Below are positions 25,762 to 33,519 of a DNA stretch of 57,789 nucleotides, one piece after another. Under the pieces are notes generated by a model. It was not told the DNA's origin. It did not search any database and saw only the letters and a program-made list of their open reading frames with translations. The first letter of the stretch is position 1; each line of letters begins with the position of its first letter. Source of the stretch: Acidimicrobiaceae bacterium. Its GTDB lineage: Bacteria; Actinomycetota; Acidimicrobiia; Acidimicrobiales; UBA8592. A program made the translations under genes and the position numbers. The DNA lies in contig PAQG01000010.1 in assembly GCA_002709645.1 (NCBI GenBank), positions 45,900 through 103,688 on the forward strand, given 5' to 3'.

Positions 25762-28104
25762 ATGGTTGAAGTGGAATACGGTGAAAGTATGTCAATCATT
25801 ACTGAGAGAAAAAAACTACTAGGAGATCAAAACCTTCGTGGTTCAGAATTCACCCTCCAACTCAGCGACACAGTTGACGTCTGGCTAAGTGACTTATTCA
25901 CCCAAGTCGTGGGAGAAAGGTCAGACATCGCTCTTATGGCCGTTGGAGGTTATGGGCGCAGAGACCTTTCTCCGCTCTCAGACCTTGATGTGTTATTACT
26001 TCACAAGAACGCACCAGATATAAACGCTGTTGCGGAAGCGTTATGGTATCCGATTTGGGACCAAGGAGAAAAACTCGGTCACTCTGTTCGAACCATAGAC
26101 GAAACAATCGATTTAGCATCATCAGATTTAGATACTGCCACCTCACTATTGTCATGCAGGCATATAGCAGGATCAGTTCAATTAGCGGAAGTCATGAGTT
26201 CATTAGCATTAGCCCAATGGAGAAACAAAGCAAGAACCTGGTTGCCCAAACTTGCGACATCTATACAAAGCCGGCACCGAGCCAAAGGGGAAGTTGCTTT
26301 CATGCTTGAACCGGAACTTAAAGAAGGAAGAGGCGGGTTACGGGACGTGCACGCCATGGGTTGGGCTAGTCAAAGTGGCCAAGGTCCAATTGAAGTGGAA
26401 CATCATCAACTACTTGAGTGCTACGAAGTTATTCTCCGCGCCCGCGTTGAACTACATAGGAAATCAAATCGCTCAAGCAACAAACTTCTCCTAGAACAAC
26501 AAGATGCAGTGTCAGAAACACTCGGATACAACGACGCTGATTTCTTAATGGCAGATGTAGCTTCATCAGCTCGCCGTATTGCTTGGAATGTTGATGAACT
26601 CTGTCACGCAATACAAAATGCAGGCCTATTTGGATTATGGAACTTTAGTAAAAAAGTTGGGGACACAATCACAAGAAAAAGAAAACCCATATCAACAACT
26701 TTTGATACAGAGTCAGATCTCTCAGCTGAATCTGTTTTACGGATTGCTTTAAGAACTGCGAAAAACAAAGAACGTTTCAACCCAGAAATAATTAGTAAAC
26801 TTAGGCAAGTAAAATTAGAGGTACCAGAACCATGGACGCCAGAGATTCGCCAGCTATTTGTTGATCTCCTTCTAACAGGCCATGATGCAATTCCAGTATT
26901 TGAAACATTAGATCAACTGGATCTATTCGTACCGTTCCTCCCCGAATGGGAACCAGCGAGAAGTCGACCACAACGTAATGCATATCACAGATTTACTGTT
27001 GACCGTCACTTGCTTGAAACAGCAGCTGAAGCCGCAAAAATTGCGGATCGAGTTGAACGACCCGACTTGCTAGTCGTCGGGGCTCTTTTGCATGACATAG
27101 GGAAACCGCTACCTGGAGACCATACTGAAATAGGAATTAAATTAATTAAGATAATTGCTTCCCGAATGGGGTTCCCAGCATCCGACGTCCAAACATTAAT
27201 ACAAATGTGTGAACATCACCTACTGTTGCCAGATATAGCTACACGAAGGGATTTAGATGATTTTGACACTATCCAGACGGTTGGGAACGCACTGAATTCA
27301 GTTGCAACCGTTGAACTGTTACATGCCCTAACAGAAGCTGATTCAATAGCGACTGGCCCAGCCGCCTGGAGCACCTGGAAAGCTGGCCTCGTAGAAGATC
27401 TAGCGAAAAGAACATCTGCCTACCTGAAAGGAGGGGATGGAAGCATCATGGAGAGAGCATTCCCAACTACCGACCAAATGCAGATGATGCGTCGAGGCGT
27501 AATTCGTGTTGAAGGTAAAGGAGACCGTCTCACAATTATGGAAATAGATCGGCCGGGAGTTTTTGGAAGAGTCGCGGGAGCGCTTTCGCTATGTGGGCTT
27601 GATGTACTTGAAGCAGTCGCCCATACAGAGTATGGAATGGTATTGGCCGTATTCCGTGTTGCTCCAAGCACGACTAGAGAAATTGATTGGGATTCAGTTT
27701 GCGTTTTCGTACAAGACTCTGTTCGAGGTCGTGTTGCAATAGCGGCGAGACTATCTGAACGGATGAGAACCTATTCAATGCAGCTATCCCAAAAATACCC
27801 TGAGAGAGTTGTCGGTACTGATGTGAAAATCGACAACGAAACTTCTTCTATGGCAACCGTAATAGAAGTTTCTGCTCCAAATGGAATGGGATTGCTGTAT
27901 CAAATCACTCGTGCCCTAAGTTCCCTTGATCTAAGCATCTTGAGTGCGAAAGTGCAGACATTGGGCGAAGATGTCGTTGATTCATTTTATGTCTTAGATA
28001 ATGAAGGTAAGAAGGTGAGTGATACTGCGCATGCTGAAGAAGTGAAAGAGGCGCTCAAACATGCAATTGAAACCTCAACAGTGATGGCAAAGGAAAACAA
28101 ATGA
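25762..28104 (+). CDS. glnD: [Protein-PII] uridylyltransferase / uridylyl-removing enzyme
   Basis: Nitrogen-status sensor that modifies PII in response to glutamine (adenylylation in some actinobacteria). 780 residues: nucleotidyltransferase domain with GGYGRRDLSPLSDLDVLLL (about 57-76), the linker helical region, HD domain with ALLHDIGKPLPGDHTE (about 444-460) and two C-terminal ACT domains (IMEIDRPGVFGRVAGAL; VSAPNGMGLLYQITRAL). All key residues look intact, implying a PII partner somewhere in the genome although none lies next to it. Its last codons overlap the NUDIX start (ATGA). Confidence 0.95.
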   Translation: MVEVEYGESMSIITERKKLLGDQNLRGSEFTLQLSDTVDVWLSDLFTQVVGERSDIALMAVGGYGRRDLSPLSDLDVLLLHKNAPDINAVAEALWYPIWDQGEKLGHSVRTIDETIDLASSDLDTATSLLSCRHIAGSVQLAEVMSSLALAQWRNKARTWLPKLATSIQSRHRAKGEVAFMLEPELKEGRGGLRDVHAMGWASQSGQGPIEVEHHQLLECYEVILRARVELHRKSNRSSNKLLLEQQDAVSETLGYNDADFLMADVASSARRIAWNVDELCHAIQNAGLFGLWNFSKKVGDTITRKRKPISTTFDTESDLSAESVLRIALRTAKNKERFNPEIISKLRQVKLEVPEPWTPEIRQLFVDLLLTGHDAIPVFETLDQLDLFVPFLPEWEPARSRPQRNAYHRFTVDRHLLETAAEAAKIADRVERPDLLVVGALLHDIGKPLPGDHTEIGIKLIKIIASRMGFPASDVQTLIQMCEHHLLLPDIATRRDLDDFDTIQTVGNALNSVATVELLHALTEADSIATGPAAWSTWKAGLVEDLAKRTSAYLKGGDGSIMERAFPTTDQMQMMRRGVIRVEGKGDRLTIMEIDRPGVFGRVAGALSLCGLDVLEAVAHTEYGMVLAVFRVAPSTTREIDWDSVCVFVQDSVRGRVAIAARLSERMRTYSMQLSQKYPERVVGTDVKIDNETSSMATVIEVSAPNGMGLLYQITRALSSLDLSILSAKVQTLGEDVVDSFYVLDNEGKKVSDTAHAEEVKEALKHAIETSTVMAKENK

Positions 28105-28778
28105 CCGATGAACATGATTTGATTAGATGGAGTGAAGCTTTATCAGGAATCGCTAGAACAGGGCTTGCCTTCACAGAAAATCTTTATGAAAGAGAAAGAT
28201 ATGAAGAAGTATTACATGTAGCTGCAGATATCCATTCTCGTATCTCTGAATCCGAGGGAAGCAGTGAGAAAGTAACAGAATGGATGCAGTCAGTTGGGAA
28301 AGGAGTCCCTGGCTATGTCACTCCAAAAGTCGCCATAGGGGCAGTAGTCGGTAACGATAAAGGAGAAATACTTCTTATACAACGATCGGATTCTGGTGTG
28401 TGGTTATTCCCAACAGGGTTCGCTGATGTAGGATACTCTGCCGCTGAAATAGCTGAAAAGGAAGTTCTTGAAGAGACAGGACTGAAAGTAAAAGCTACAA
28501 GAATTATTTCCATACTTGATGGAGTGAGGGCTAGGTTCACACGAATGCCGTTGTATTCAATAGTTTTTCAATGCGAAGTAATGGGTGGATCACTAAAACC
28601 CCATCCTTTGGAATGTGATGATGTCGGATTTTTTCAAGAGAACGCATTGCCCGAACCTCTTGCCGGTTCAGGATCATGGGTTGAACACGCATTCTCGGCT
28701 ATACGGGGTGAACCAATTGAAGTCCAGTTTGATGAACCCCGCCGTCCTGTATGGAAATCTGAAGACAAAGAGAACTAG
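28101..28778 (+). CDS. NUDIX hydrolase with N-terminal helical domain
   Basis: 225 residues. Residues 1-65 are a helical domain like the Nudix_N element of ADP-ribose pyrophosphatase-type enzymes; the NUDIX fold follows (IGAVVGNDKGEILLIQR). The box reads GFADVGYSAAEIAEKEVLEETG: the catalytic EExG end is intact, while the first Glu is Tyr and the Arg is Lys, changes I recall in this subfamily. Likely cleaves a nucleoside-diphosphate-linked substrate. Translationally coupled to glnD (4-base overlap), an unusual partner. Confidence 0.85.
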   Translation: MTDEHDLIRWSEALSGIARTGLAFTENLYERERYEEVLHVAADIHSRISESEGSSEKVTEWMQSVGKGVPGYVTPKVAIGAVVGNDKGEILLIQRSDSGVWLFPTGFADVGYSAAEIAEKEVLEETGLKVKATRIISILDGVRARFTRMPLYSIVFQCEVMGGSLKPHPLECDDVGFFQENALPEPLAGSGSWVEHAFSAIRGEPIEVQFDEPRRPVWKSEDKEN

Positions 28779-28790
28779 CAGTAAAATTTA

Positions 28791-29627
28791 CTACTCTTGT
28801 TCGCGTAAAAATTTTTCAACTTCTTCCACAAAATCCGTAGGGTCAGTCTGCTCGTAATTTCCCGCATCAAAACTATTCTCAAGAGCATCGACATAACTAC
28901 TGGTTTCCACATCCCCATCAACTATTTCATTAATTTGTCTTTCATACGCAGCTGCAGCTATTTGAAGATCAGTTGTTTGCACTGCAAAGGGAATGATCTC
29001 ACCAAGTTTATCAACCAGGGCAAGTGCTGCTTTGGGTGATTCAGCACCTGCAACATAATTTGGAACACTCGCCCACAACGAAATGTTAGGTATGCCAATT
29101 TCTGAAGCAAACTGATTTAAAACGCCAACTATGCCAGTAGGGCCTTCATATCCTGATCTCTGTAGATCAAACTTTTCATTTATCTCAGCATCTTCACTAA
29201 CCCCATGTATTAATACAGGGCGTGAATGAGGAACTTCAGCTAAAAGTGATCCCAAAGTGATAATCATAGAAACATCCATCTCTTTTGCTACTGCCATAAT
29301 CTCGTCACTAAATGTTTTCCACTTCAGTTGAGGTTCTGTCCCATTCAAAAAAATTAAAGAATGAGCTTCAGAAACGAAGAAGTCATTCTCGGGCCAAACT
29401 AAATACCTTGAATCATCATTTAACCTAACTGAAGGACGCTCCGATGAGAAGTCGTAATACGGTTCAGCATCAAGTGAAGTAAATTTCTCCCCACCGGTTT
29501 TTTCAGTTAGGTGCCTTACAGCCCAAGTTGCAGCGCTACCAGCGTCGTTCCAACCTGAGAATGCTGCGATGAGAATTGGATTCGTGAGTTGTGGAATCTG
29601 ATCCCAGATATTTTCAACACTTGCCAT
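28791..29627 (-). CDS. PAC2 family protein
   Basis: 278 residues. ILIAAFSGWNDAGSAATWAVRHL at the N-terminus and the ITLGSLLAEVPHSRP and LWASVPNYVAGAESPKAALALV segments are PAC2 signatures (proteasome-assembly-chaperone-like fold, widespread in actinobacteria; biochemical role unresolved). The C-terminus is acidic and helical (DPTDFVEEVEKFLREQE). The ATG at 29627 is taken as start; a GTG at 29645 adds six residues. Convergent with the NUDIX gene. Confidence 0.85.
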   Translation of the reverse strand: MASVENIWDQIPQLTNPILIAAFSGWNDAGSAATWAVRHLTEKTGGEKFTSLDAEPYYDFSSERPSVRLNDDSRYLVWPENDFFVSEAHSLIFLNGTEPQLKWKTFSDEIMAVAKEMDVSMIITLGSLLAEVPHSRPVLIHGVSEDAEINEKFDLQRSGYEGPTGIVGVLNQFASEIGIPNISLWASVPNYVAGAESPKAALALVDKLGEIIPFAVQTTDLQIAAAAYERQINEIVDGDVETSSYVDALENSFDAGNYEQTDPTDFVEEVEKFLREQE

Positions 29628-29722
29628 TGAACTGAGATTAATCACAGTTTTCTAAAATTTCACCTCGTACGCTAGTTAACTCATTGCAAGAGATTTTCAG
29701 TAGGTGAAGATACGATGACTCT

Positions 29723-30157
29723 ATGGTTCGCATTCGAATAGCTGATGAAGTCACTCCCAAACTAGTTGATTCTTACAAGAAGTTAATACCTCAATTATCA
29801 ACTTCTAGTTTGCCCCCAACAGAAGAAGAACTTGATCAGATCATCAGATCAGATGCATCAATGATCCTCATAGCGGAAAACAATAATAATGAAATCGTTG
29901 GGACAATGACACTAGTGCTTTTCCATATACCAACAGGTCTACGAGCATGGATTGAAGACGTTGTCGTTGACAGTGACCATCGTGGAGAGGGAATTGGGAA
30001 AAAACTTAATCAGGAAGCTTTACACATAGCGCAAAAAGCTGGAGCCAAAACAGTTGAATTAACTTCACGACCTGCTCGCGAATCAGCGAATCGTCTCTAT
30101 CAAGATCTTGGTTTCCAAAAACGAGAGACAAATGTCTACCGTTTCACCTTTGATTAG
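29723..30157 (+). CDS. GNAT family N-acetyltransferase
   Basis: 144 residues. Acetyl-CoA binding motif A is clear: WIEDVVVDSDHRGEGIGKKL (about 76-95), preceded by a beta strand pair (IVGTMTLVLF) and followed by ANRLYQDLGFQKRETNVYRF. Substrate unknown; the compact single domain fits small-molecule or N-terminal acetylation. It is followed after eight bases by the GtrA gene. Confidence 0.88.
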   Translation: MVRIRIADEVTPKLVDSYKKLIPQLSTSSLPPTEEELDQIIRSDASMILIAENNNNEIVGTMTLVLFHIPTGLRAWIEDVVVDSDHRGEGIGKKLNQEALHIAQKAGAKTVELTSRPARESANRLYQDLGFQKRETNVYRFTFD

Positions 30158-30165
30158 TTCGTATC

Positions 30166-30582
30166 GTGAAAGTCACTTTCCTAGCAAAGAAAAAACTTCG
30201 CTATATTTCCGTATCGGTATTTACAGCGCCTCTGGGACAGGTATTACTATTTCTTTTCGCAGAAATTATTAACCTTTCCGCTTTCACAAGCAACGTATTA
30301 GCAGTTCTCATAGCAACTATCCCCAATTATCTCCTCAATAGATTTTGGGTTTGGAAGATTAAGAACCCACATAGTTTCCGACATGAAATACTTCCATACT
30401 GGGCCATAGCTTTTCTAGGTCTCATCATTTCAACGATCTTCGTTGTTGTTGCTGACTCAATATGGTCAATTTGGATAGCGCTTAATATAGCTAATGCAAT
30501 TGCTTACGCTCTCCTATGGGTCGCGAAATACTTTATTCTTGAGATGTACATCTTTTCAGAAACAAAACAAAAAGGACGGTAA
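30166..30582 (+). CDS. GtrA family membrane protein
   Basis: 138 residues with four predicted transmembrane helices and the GtrA layout: RYISVSVFTAPLGQVLLF (TM1), LIATIPNYLLNRFWVWK (the conserved NRxWtF-type motif), then two more helices and a short polar end. GtrA-like proteins help move polyprenyl-linked sugars across the membrane. GTG start. The neighbours (GNAT, methyltransferase) and the glycosyltransferase operon further on suit glycan assembly, but a partner glycosyltransferase is not adjacent. Confidence 0.85.
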   Translation: MKVTFLAKKKLRYISVSVFTAPLGQVLLFLFAEIINLSAFTSNVLAVLIATIPNYLLNRFWVWKIKNPHSFRHEILPYWAIAFLGLIISTIFVVVADSIWSIWIALNIANAIAYALLWVAKYFILEMYIFSETKQKGR

Positions 30583-30595
30583 TCAAAATTGATTA
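30580..30595. promoter_or_regulatory. Short palindrome between gtrA-like and methyltransferase genes
   Basis: TAATCAA (30580-30586), two bases, TTGATTA (30589-30595): a perfect 7-bp inverted repeat overlapping the GtrA stop and lying 26 bases before the methyltransferase start. Could be an operator; AT-rich sequence makes chance occurrence possible. Confidence 0.25.
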
Positions 30596-30620
30596 ACATG
30601 ATTAATATGGATTCTTCCCT

Positions 30621-31244
30621 ATGAATCAAGAACAACTTGATTTAGCAAAATCCGCAAGAGGTTTTCTTCCTGATGATGAAGGGCAAGCATTGTATGAAGC
30701 CGCCTCCAGTGTTTCAATACCAGGCCCGTTTCTTGAAGTAGGCAGTTATTGCGGAAAGTCAGCTACCTATCTTGGCTTCGCCGCACAAAAACTTGGGAGA
30801 ATACTCTACGCCTTAGATCACCACAGGGGTTCTGAGGAGAATCAGAGTGGTTGGGAACACCATGAACCGGACCTAGTTGACGAAACTATTGGGAGAATGG
30901 ATACGCTTCCAATTTTTCGGCAAACAATATATAACGCCGATTTAGAGCAAACGGTTGTTGCTTTAGTTGGATATTCAGAAGTCGTAGCAAAGAATTGGGA
31001 AACCCCGCTATCTTTCCTTTTTATAGACGGCGGACACGGAGAAGCGCCGGCGAAAGCTGATTACTCTGGCTGGGTCCCTAAAGTACAATCTGGAGGGATT
31101 CTTGCAATCCACGATGTTTTTCCAGAGGAAAGAGACGGAGGAAGACCTCCATATGAATGCATCTATCTTCCAGCGATCAACAGTGGAGATTGGAAAGAAA
31201 TTAATGCAGAAGGTTCACTCAGGGTTCTTCAAAGAATTTCTTAA
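30621..31244 (+). CDS. Class I SAM-dependent methyltransferase
   Basis: 207 residues resembling the Methyltransf_24 group. Motif I is PFLEVGSYCGKSATYLG (about 35-51), acidic post-I LDHHRGS, and the motif IV/V area SFLFIDGGHGEAPAKADYSGW with IHDVF. The substrate is unknown; members often act on sugars or secondary metabolites. It lies 46 bases before the peroxiredoxin gene. Confidence 0.8.
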   Translation: MNQEQLDLAKSARGFLPDDEGQALYEAASSVSIPGPFLEVGSYCGKSATYLGFAAQKLGRILYALDHHRGSEENQSGWEHHEPDLVDETIGRMDTLPIFRQTIYNADLEQTVVALVGYSEVVAKNWETPLSFLFIDGGHGEAPAKADYSGWVPKVQSGGILAIHDVFPEERDGGRPPYECIYLPAINSGDWKEINAEGSLRVLQRIS

Positions 31245-31290
31245 CCCAAATAGATAAAGTAAGATAAAGGAAACGACAAAAAGGTAGGTT

Positions 31291-31740
31291 ATGAAAATAG
31301 GTCAATTGGTGCCAGATTTTGAAGCTAGGAACCAAAACGGTGAACTTGTCTCCCTTTCTTCACTTCTTGAATCAGGTCCAATAGTGCTTTTCTTCTATCC
31401 AAAAGCAATGACCCCTGGCTGAACGAAAGAAAGCTGCCATTTCCGTGACCTTGGTACTGAGTTTTCTGAACTAAACGCCCAACGGATTGGTATAAGCGCT
31501 GATCAGGTTGATCAGCAGAAAGCATTTGACGAAAGGAACCAATTAGGATTTCCTTTATTATCAGATCCAGAGCAAGAAATAGCTTCTTTACTGGGAGCGA
31601 AACGGCTTGGACCCTTTGGTAACCGCCGGATAACTTACGTTATAAATACAGATAGAACGCTTCTTCAGGTCATTAAGAGTGAAACAAACATGATGGTTCA
31701 CGCAGATACTGCTTTGGAGACGCTGCGTAACCGGAGCTAA
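31291..31740 (+). CDS. PrxQ/Bcp peroxiredoxin with in-frame TGA at the peroxidatic Cys (candidate selenoprotein)
   Basis: One frame runs 149 codons from ATG 31291 to TAA 31738-31740, broken only by TGA at 31420-31422 (codon 44). Reading that TGA as selenocysteine gives FFYPKAMTPG-U-TKESCHFRD, where Bcp/PrxQ enzymes have TPGCTxEAC: Sec falls exactly on the peroxidatic Cys and Cys49 sits at the +5 resolving position. Upstream (MKIGQLVPDF) and downstream (GISADQVDQQKAF, FPLLSDPEQE, RITYVI) sequence is intact for the family. Such enzymes reduce hydroperoxides with thioredoxin. AAGG precedes the ATG. selA, selB, selC and selD are not in the window. The alternatives are a sequencing error or a recent nonsense mutation. 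Confidence 0.8.
31423..31456 (+). promoter_or_regulatory. Possible SECIS-like hairpins after the in-frame TGA
   Basis: Right after the TGA, ACG + GAAA (31423-25, 31429-32) can pair with TTTC + CGT (31440-46) around loop GCTGCCA, with a three-base bulge; the loop starts with G, as bacterial SECIS loops usually do. An alternative stem TGCCA/TGGTA (31435-39 / 31452-56) has a 12-base loop. The first loop is nearer the UGA than usual, so neither is conclusive. Confidence 0.3.
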
Positions 31741-31748
31741 TCGTCTTA

Positions 31749-32783
31749 TTAAATAACAGGCAGAAAATCGTGATTTGAGAAGATCTGGGAGGCATCAGTC
31801 AGCCCTATCAGCGAATCAGCTGTGATTATAACCGCTGCAGCAGAGTACGTTGAGTGTTCATCTTCAGGGAACGAAACATAATCCGGATATACCATTCCTG
31901 TTAAATACCGACCATCTTCATTTCGATAATCTTGGATTTGCTCAAAAAGAGAAATGGCGTGAGCCATATCACCGACACCTTGGTATGCCATAGCACACTC
32001 ACATGTTTCAGCAGTTGTGACCCAAGGACGATCCGAAACACAACGAATCCCCCTACTTTCTATTTCAAAAATTTCGCTCTTTTCTTTAAGATGGTCAATT
32101 CCTGTTCCCCCTCTTAAGACTCCAGTAAGAACCGGGTAATACCAATCCATAGCCCATCGTTCCTTGGGAGCAAAAGCGTCTGGCATAGTCTGAAGAACCT
32201 TAATTAGTTTCTGGCAAGCTTTTTCCCATTGGGGTTTCTCTAGACCTAGTTCATTAACGATTGCTATAGCTGATCTCAAAGAATGGGAAATGCTTGACGA
32301 ACCAGTTAGCAGAGCATAAGACCATGGCGTCCCATCAGAATGGCGTGCCCAGATTATTTCCCCTCTTGGGGTTTGGAGTTCAAGTACGAAGTCAATTGCT
32401 GGTTCCACGACATCCCACATTGTCTCAAGAAAGCCTTTATCTTTCGAAACAAGGTAATGATGTAGGACACCAGTTGCTATATAGGCAACACAGTTTGAAT
32501 CAATTTTGTCCTGCTCTATTCCATCATCAAGATAGTAATTGTGCCAAGATCCATCTTTGAGTTGTATATCCGCTAACCATTGATAGGCGCGGATACTTTC
32601 GTTCTGCAGACCAGAAATATCTAGTGCCATTGCTGCTTCAATGTGATTCCATGGGTCAGCGTGACCATTAGGGAACCAAGGAATCATCCCTGAAGGCAGT
32701 TGCCATTCAGCTATAGACTCACCGGTTTGGCGTACCGCAGAGAGATCCATGATTTCCATAGGGGGTTTCGGGAGCAAATTCAA
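31749..32783 (-). CDS. Alpha/alpha-toroid protein (prenyltransferase/cyclase- or glucoamylase-like fold)
   Basis: 344 residues built of repeated helical segments with Trp/Gly-Asp-rich loops (ADPWNHIEAAMAL; AYQWLADIQLKDGSWHNYY; CVAYIATGVLHHYL; SYALLTGSSSISHSLRSA), typical of (alpha/alpha)6 barrels such as prenyltransferase-beta, terpene cyclases and some glycoside hydrolases. No DxDD cyclase motif is visible. Many actinobacterial genomes carry such a protein beside a GT4 glycosyltransferase and a methyltransferase, exactly as here; the pathway is not known to me. The start is a TTG at 32783; an ATG at 32759 is possible. Eight-base gap from the methyltransferase. Confidence 0.6.
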   Translation of the reverse strand: MNLLPKPPMEIMDLSAVRQTGESIAEWQLPSGMIPWFPNGHADPWNHIEAAMALDISGLQNESIRAYQWLADIQLKDGSWHNYYLDDGIEQDKIDSNCVAYIATGVLHHYLVSKDKGFLETMWDVVEPAIDFVLELQTPRGEIIWARHSDGTPWSYALLTGSSSISHSLRSAIAIVNELGLEKPQWEKACQKLIKVLQTMPDAFAPKERWAMDWYYPVLTGVLRGGTGIDHLKEKSEIFEIESRGIRCVSDRPWVTTAETCECAMAYQGVGDMAHAISLFEQIQDYRNEDGRYLTGMVYPDYVSFPEDEHSTYSAAAVIITADSLIGLTDASQIFSNHDFLPVI

Positions 32784-32791
32784 ATCCTTGG

Positions 32792-33517
32792 TTAAGCAGT
32801 AGCAGCCTTTTGAGCATAGATGATTGCACTCTTACCTAACACGGGTTGAAGTAATTTTTCTAAAATTTTCGTAATCCATGGCTGCTTGACGATATCCCAG
32901 GTTAGAAAGCGTAGATAGGTCTTGACCAATGGGTGGTCACTGTTTTTCGGCCCAACTGCACATTTCAGCCACCAATAAGGTGAGTGGAGAGCATGTGCAC
33001 GGTGATAGTCAATAGGTTCTAGACCGTGTGACTGCATTTTTCCTTTCAATTCATTTTTTCTGTAAATGCGGACATGACCCCCTATTTCTTTCGGAGCATG
33101 GTATTCATCAGATAAAGCCCAACATACTTTCTCAGGTAAATATGCTGGGATCGTTATTGCTATTTTCCCTCCCGGTTTTAGCACTCGGAACAATTCCTGA
33201 AGTGCACAGTCATCATCATGGATATGTTCAAGAACCTCACTAGCAATAATCCTGTCAAATGACCCATCATTGAAGGGGAGTTGTGTGGCGTCGCCGGCAC
33301 AAGCAAAAACTATTGCGGAGTCAGGTATCTCACCAGCCTGAAGCATCGCTGCATATGTAGCTCTTACTTCTTGTAATTCAGGGAGAGCCATATCGCAGGC
33401 AGTGACCGTAGCGCCTCGGCGAAGAGATTCGTATGCATGTCGTCCGAAGCCACATCCGAGGTCAAGGACTTTATGGTCGTCCTCTACAACTAATCGTTCA
33501 TAATCAACAGTCAACAT
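32792..33517 (-). CDS. Class I SAM-dependent methyltransferase (Methyltransf_11 type)
   Basis: 241 residues. Motif I VLDLGCGFGRHAYESLRRG (about 17-35), post-I acidic TACDMA, motif II SFDRIIASEVLEHIHDDD, then RVLKPGGKIAITIPAY. The C-terminal half (YHRAHALHSPYWWLKCAVG, about 180-198) has an aromatic-rich amphipathic stretch that suggests membrane-proximal substrates. It starts two bases after the glycosyltransferase stop, so both are surely co-translated in one operon. Confidence 0.88.
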   Translation of the reverse strand: MLTVDYERLVVEDDHKVLDLGCGFGRHAYESLRRGATVTACDMALPELQEVRATYAAMLQAGEIPDSAIVFACAGDATQLPFNDGSFDRIIASEVLEHIHDDDCALQELFRVLKPGGKIAITIPAYLPEKVCWALSDEYHAPKEIGGHVRIYRKNELKGKMQSHGLEPIDYHRAHALHSPYWWLKCAVGPKNSDHPLVKTYLRFLTWDIVKQPWITKILEKLLQPVLGKSAIIYAQKAATA

Positions 33518-33519
33518 AT

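Noticed and set aside
31291-31740. UGA reassigned to Trp or other amino acid genome-wide
   Set aside because: Many clear genes here (hpt, ispF, livG, amt region neighbours) end in TGA at the right length, and Trp uses TGG, so UGA is a normal stop elsewhere.
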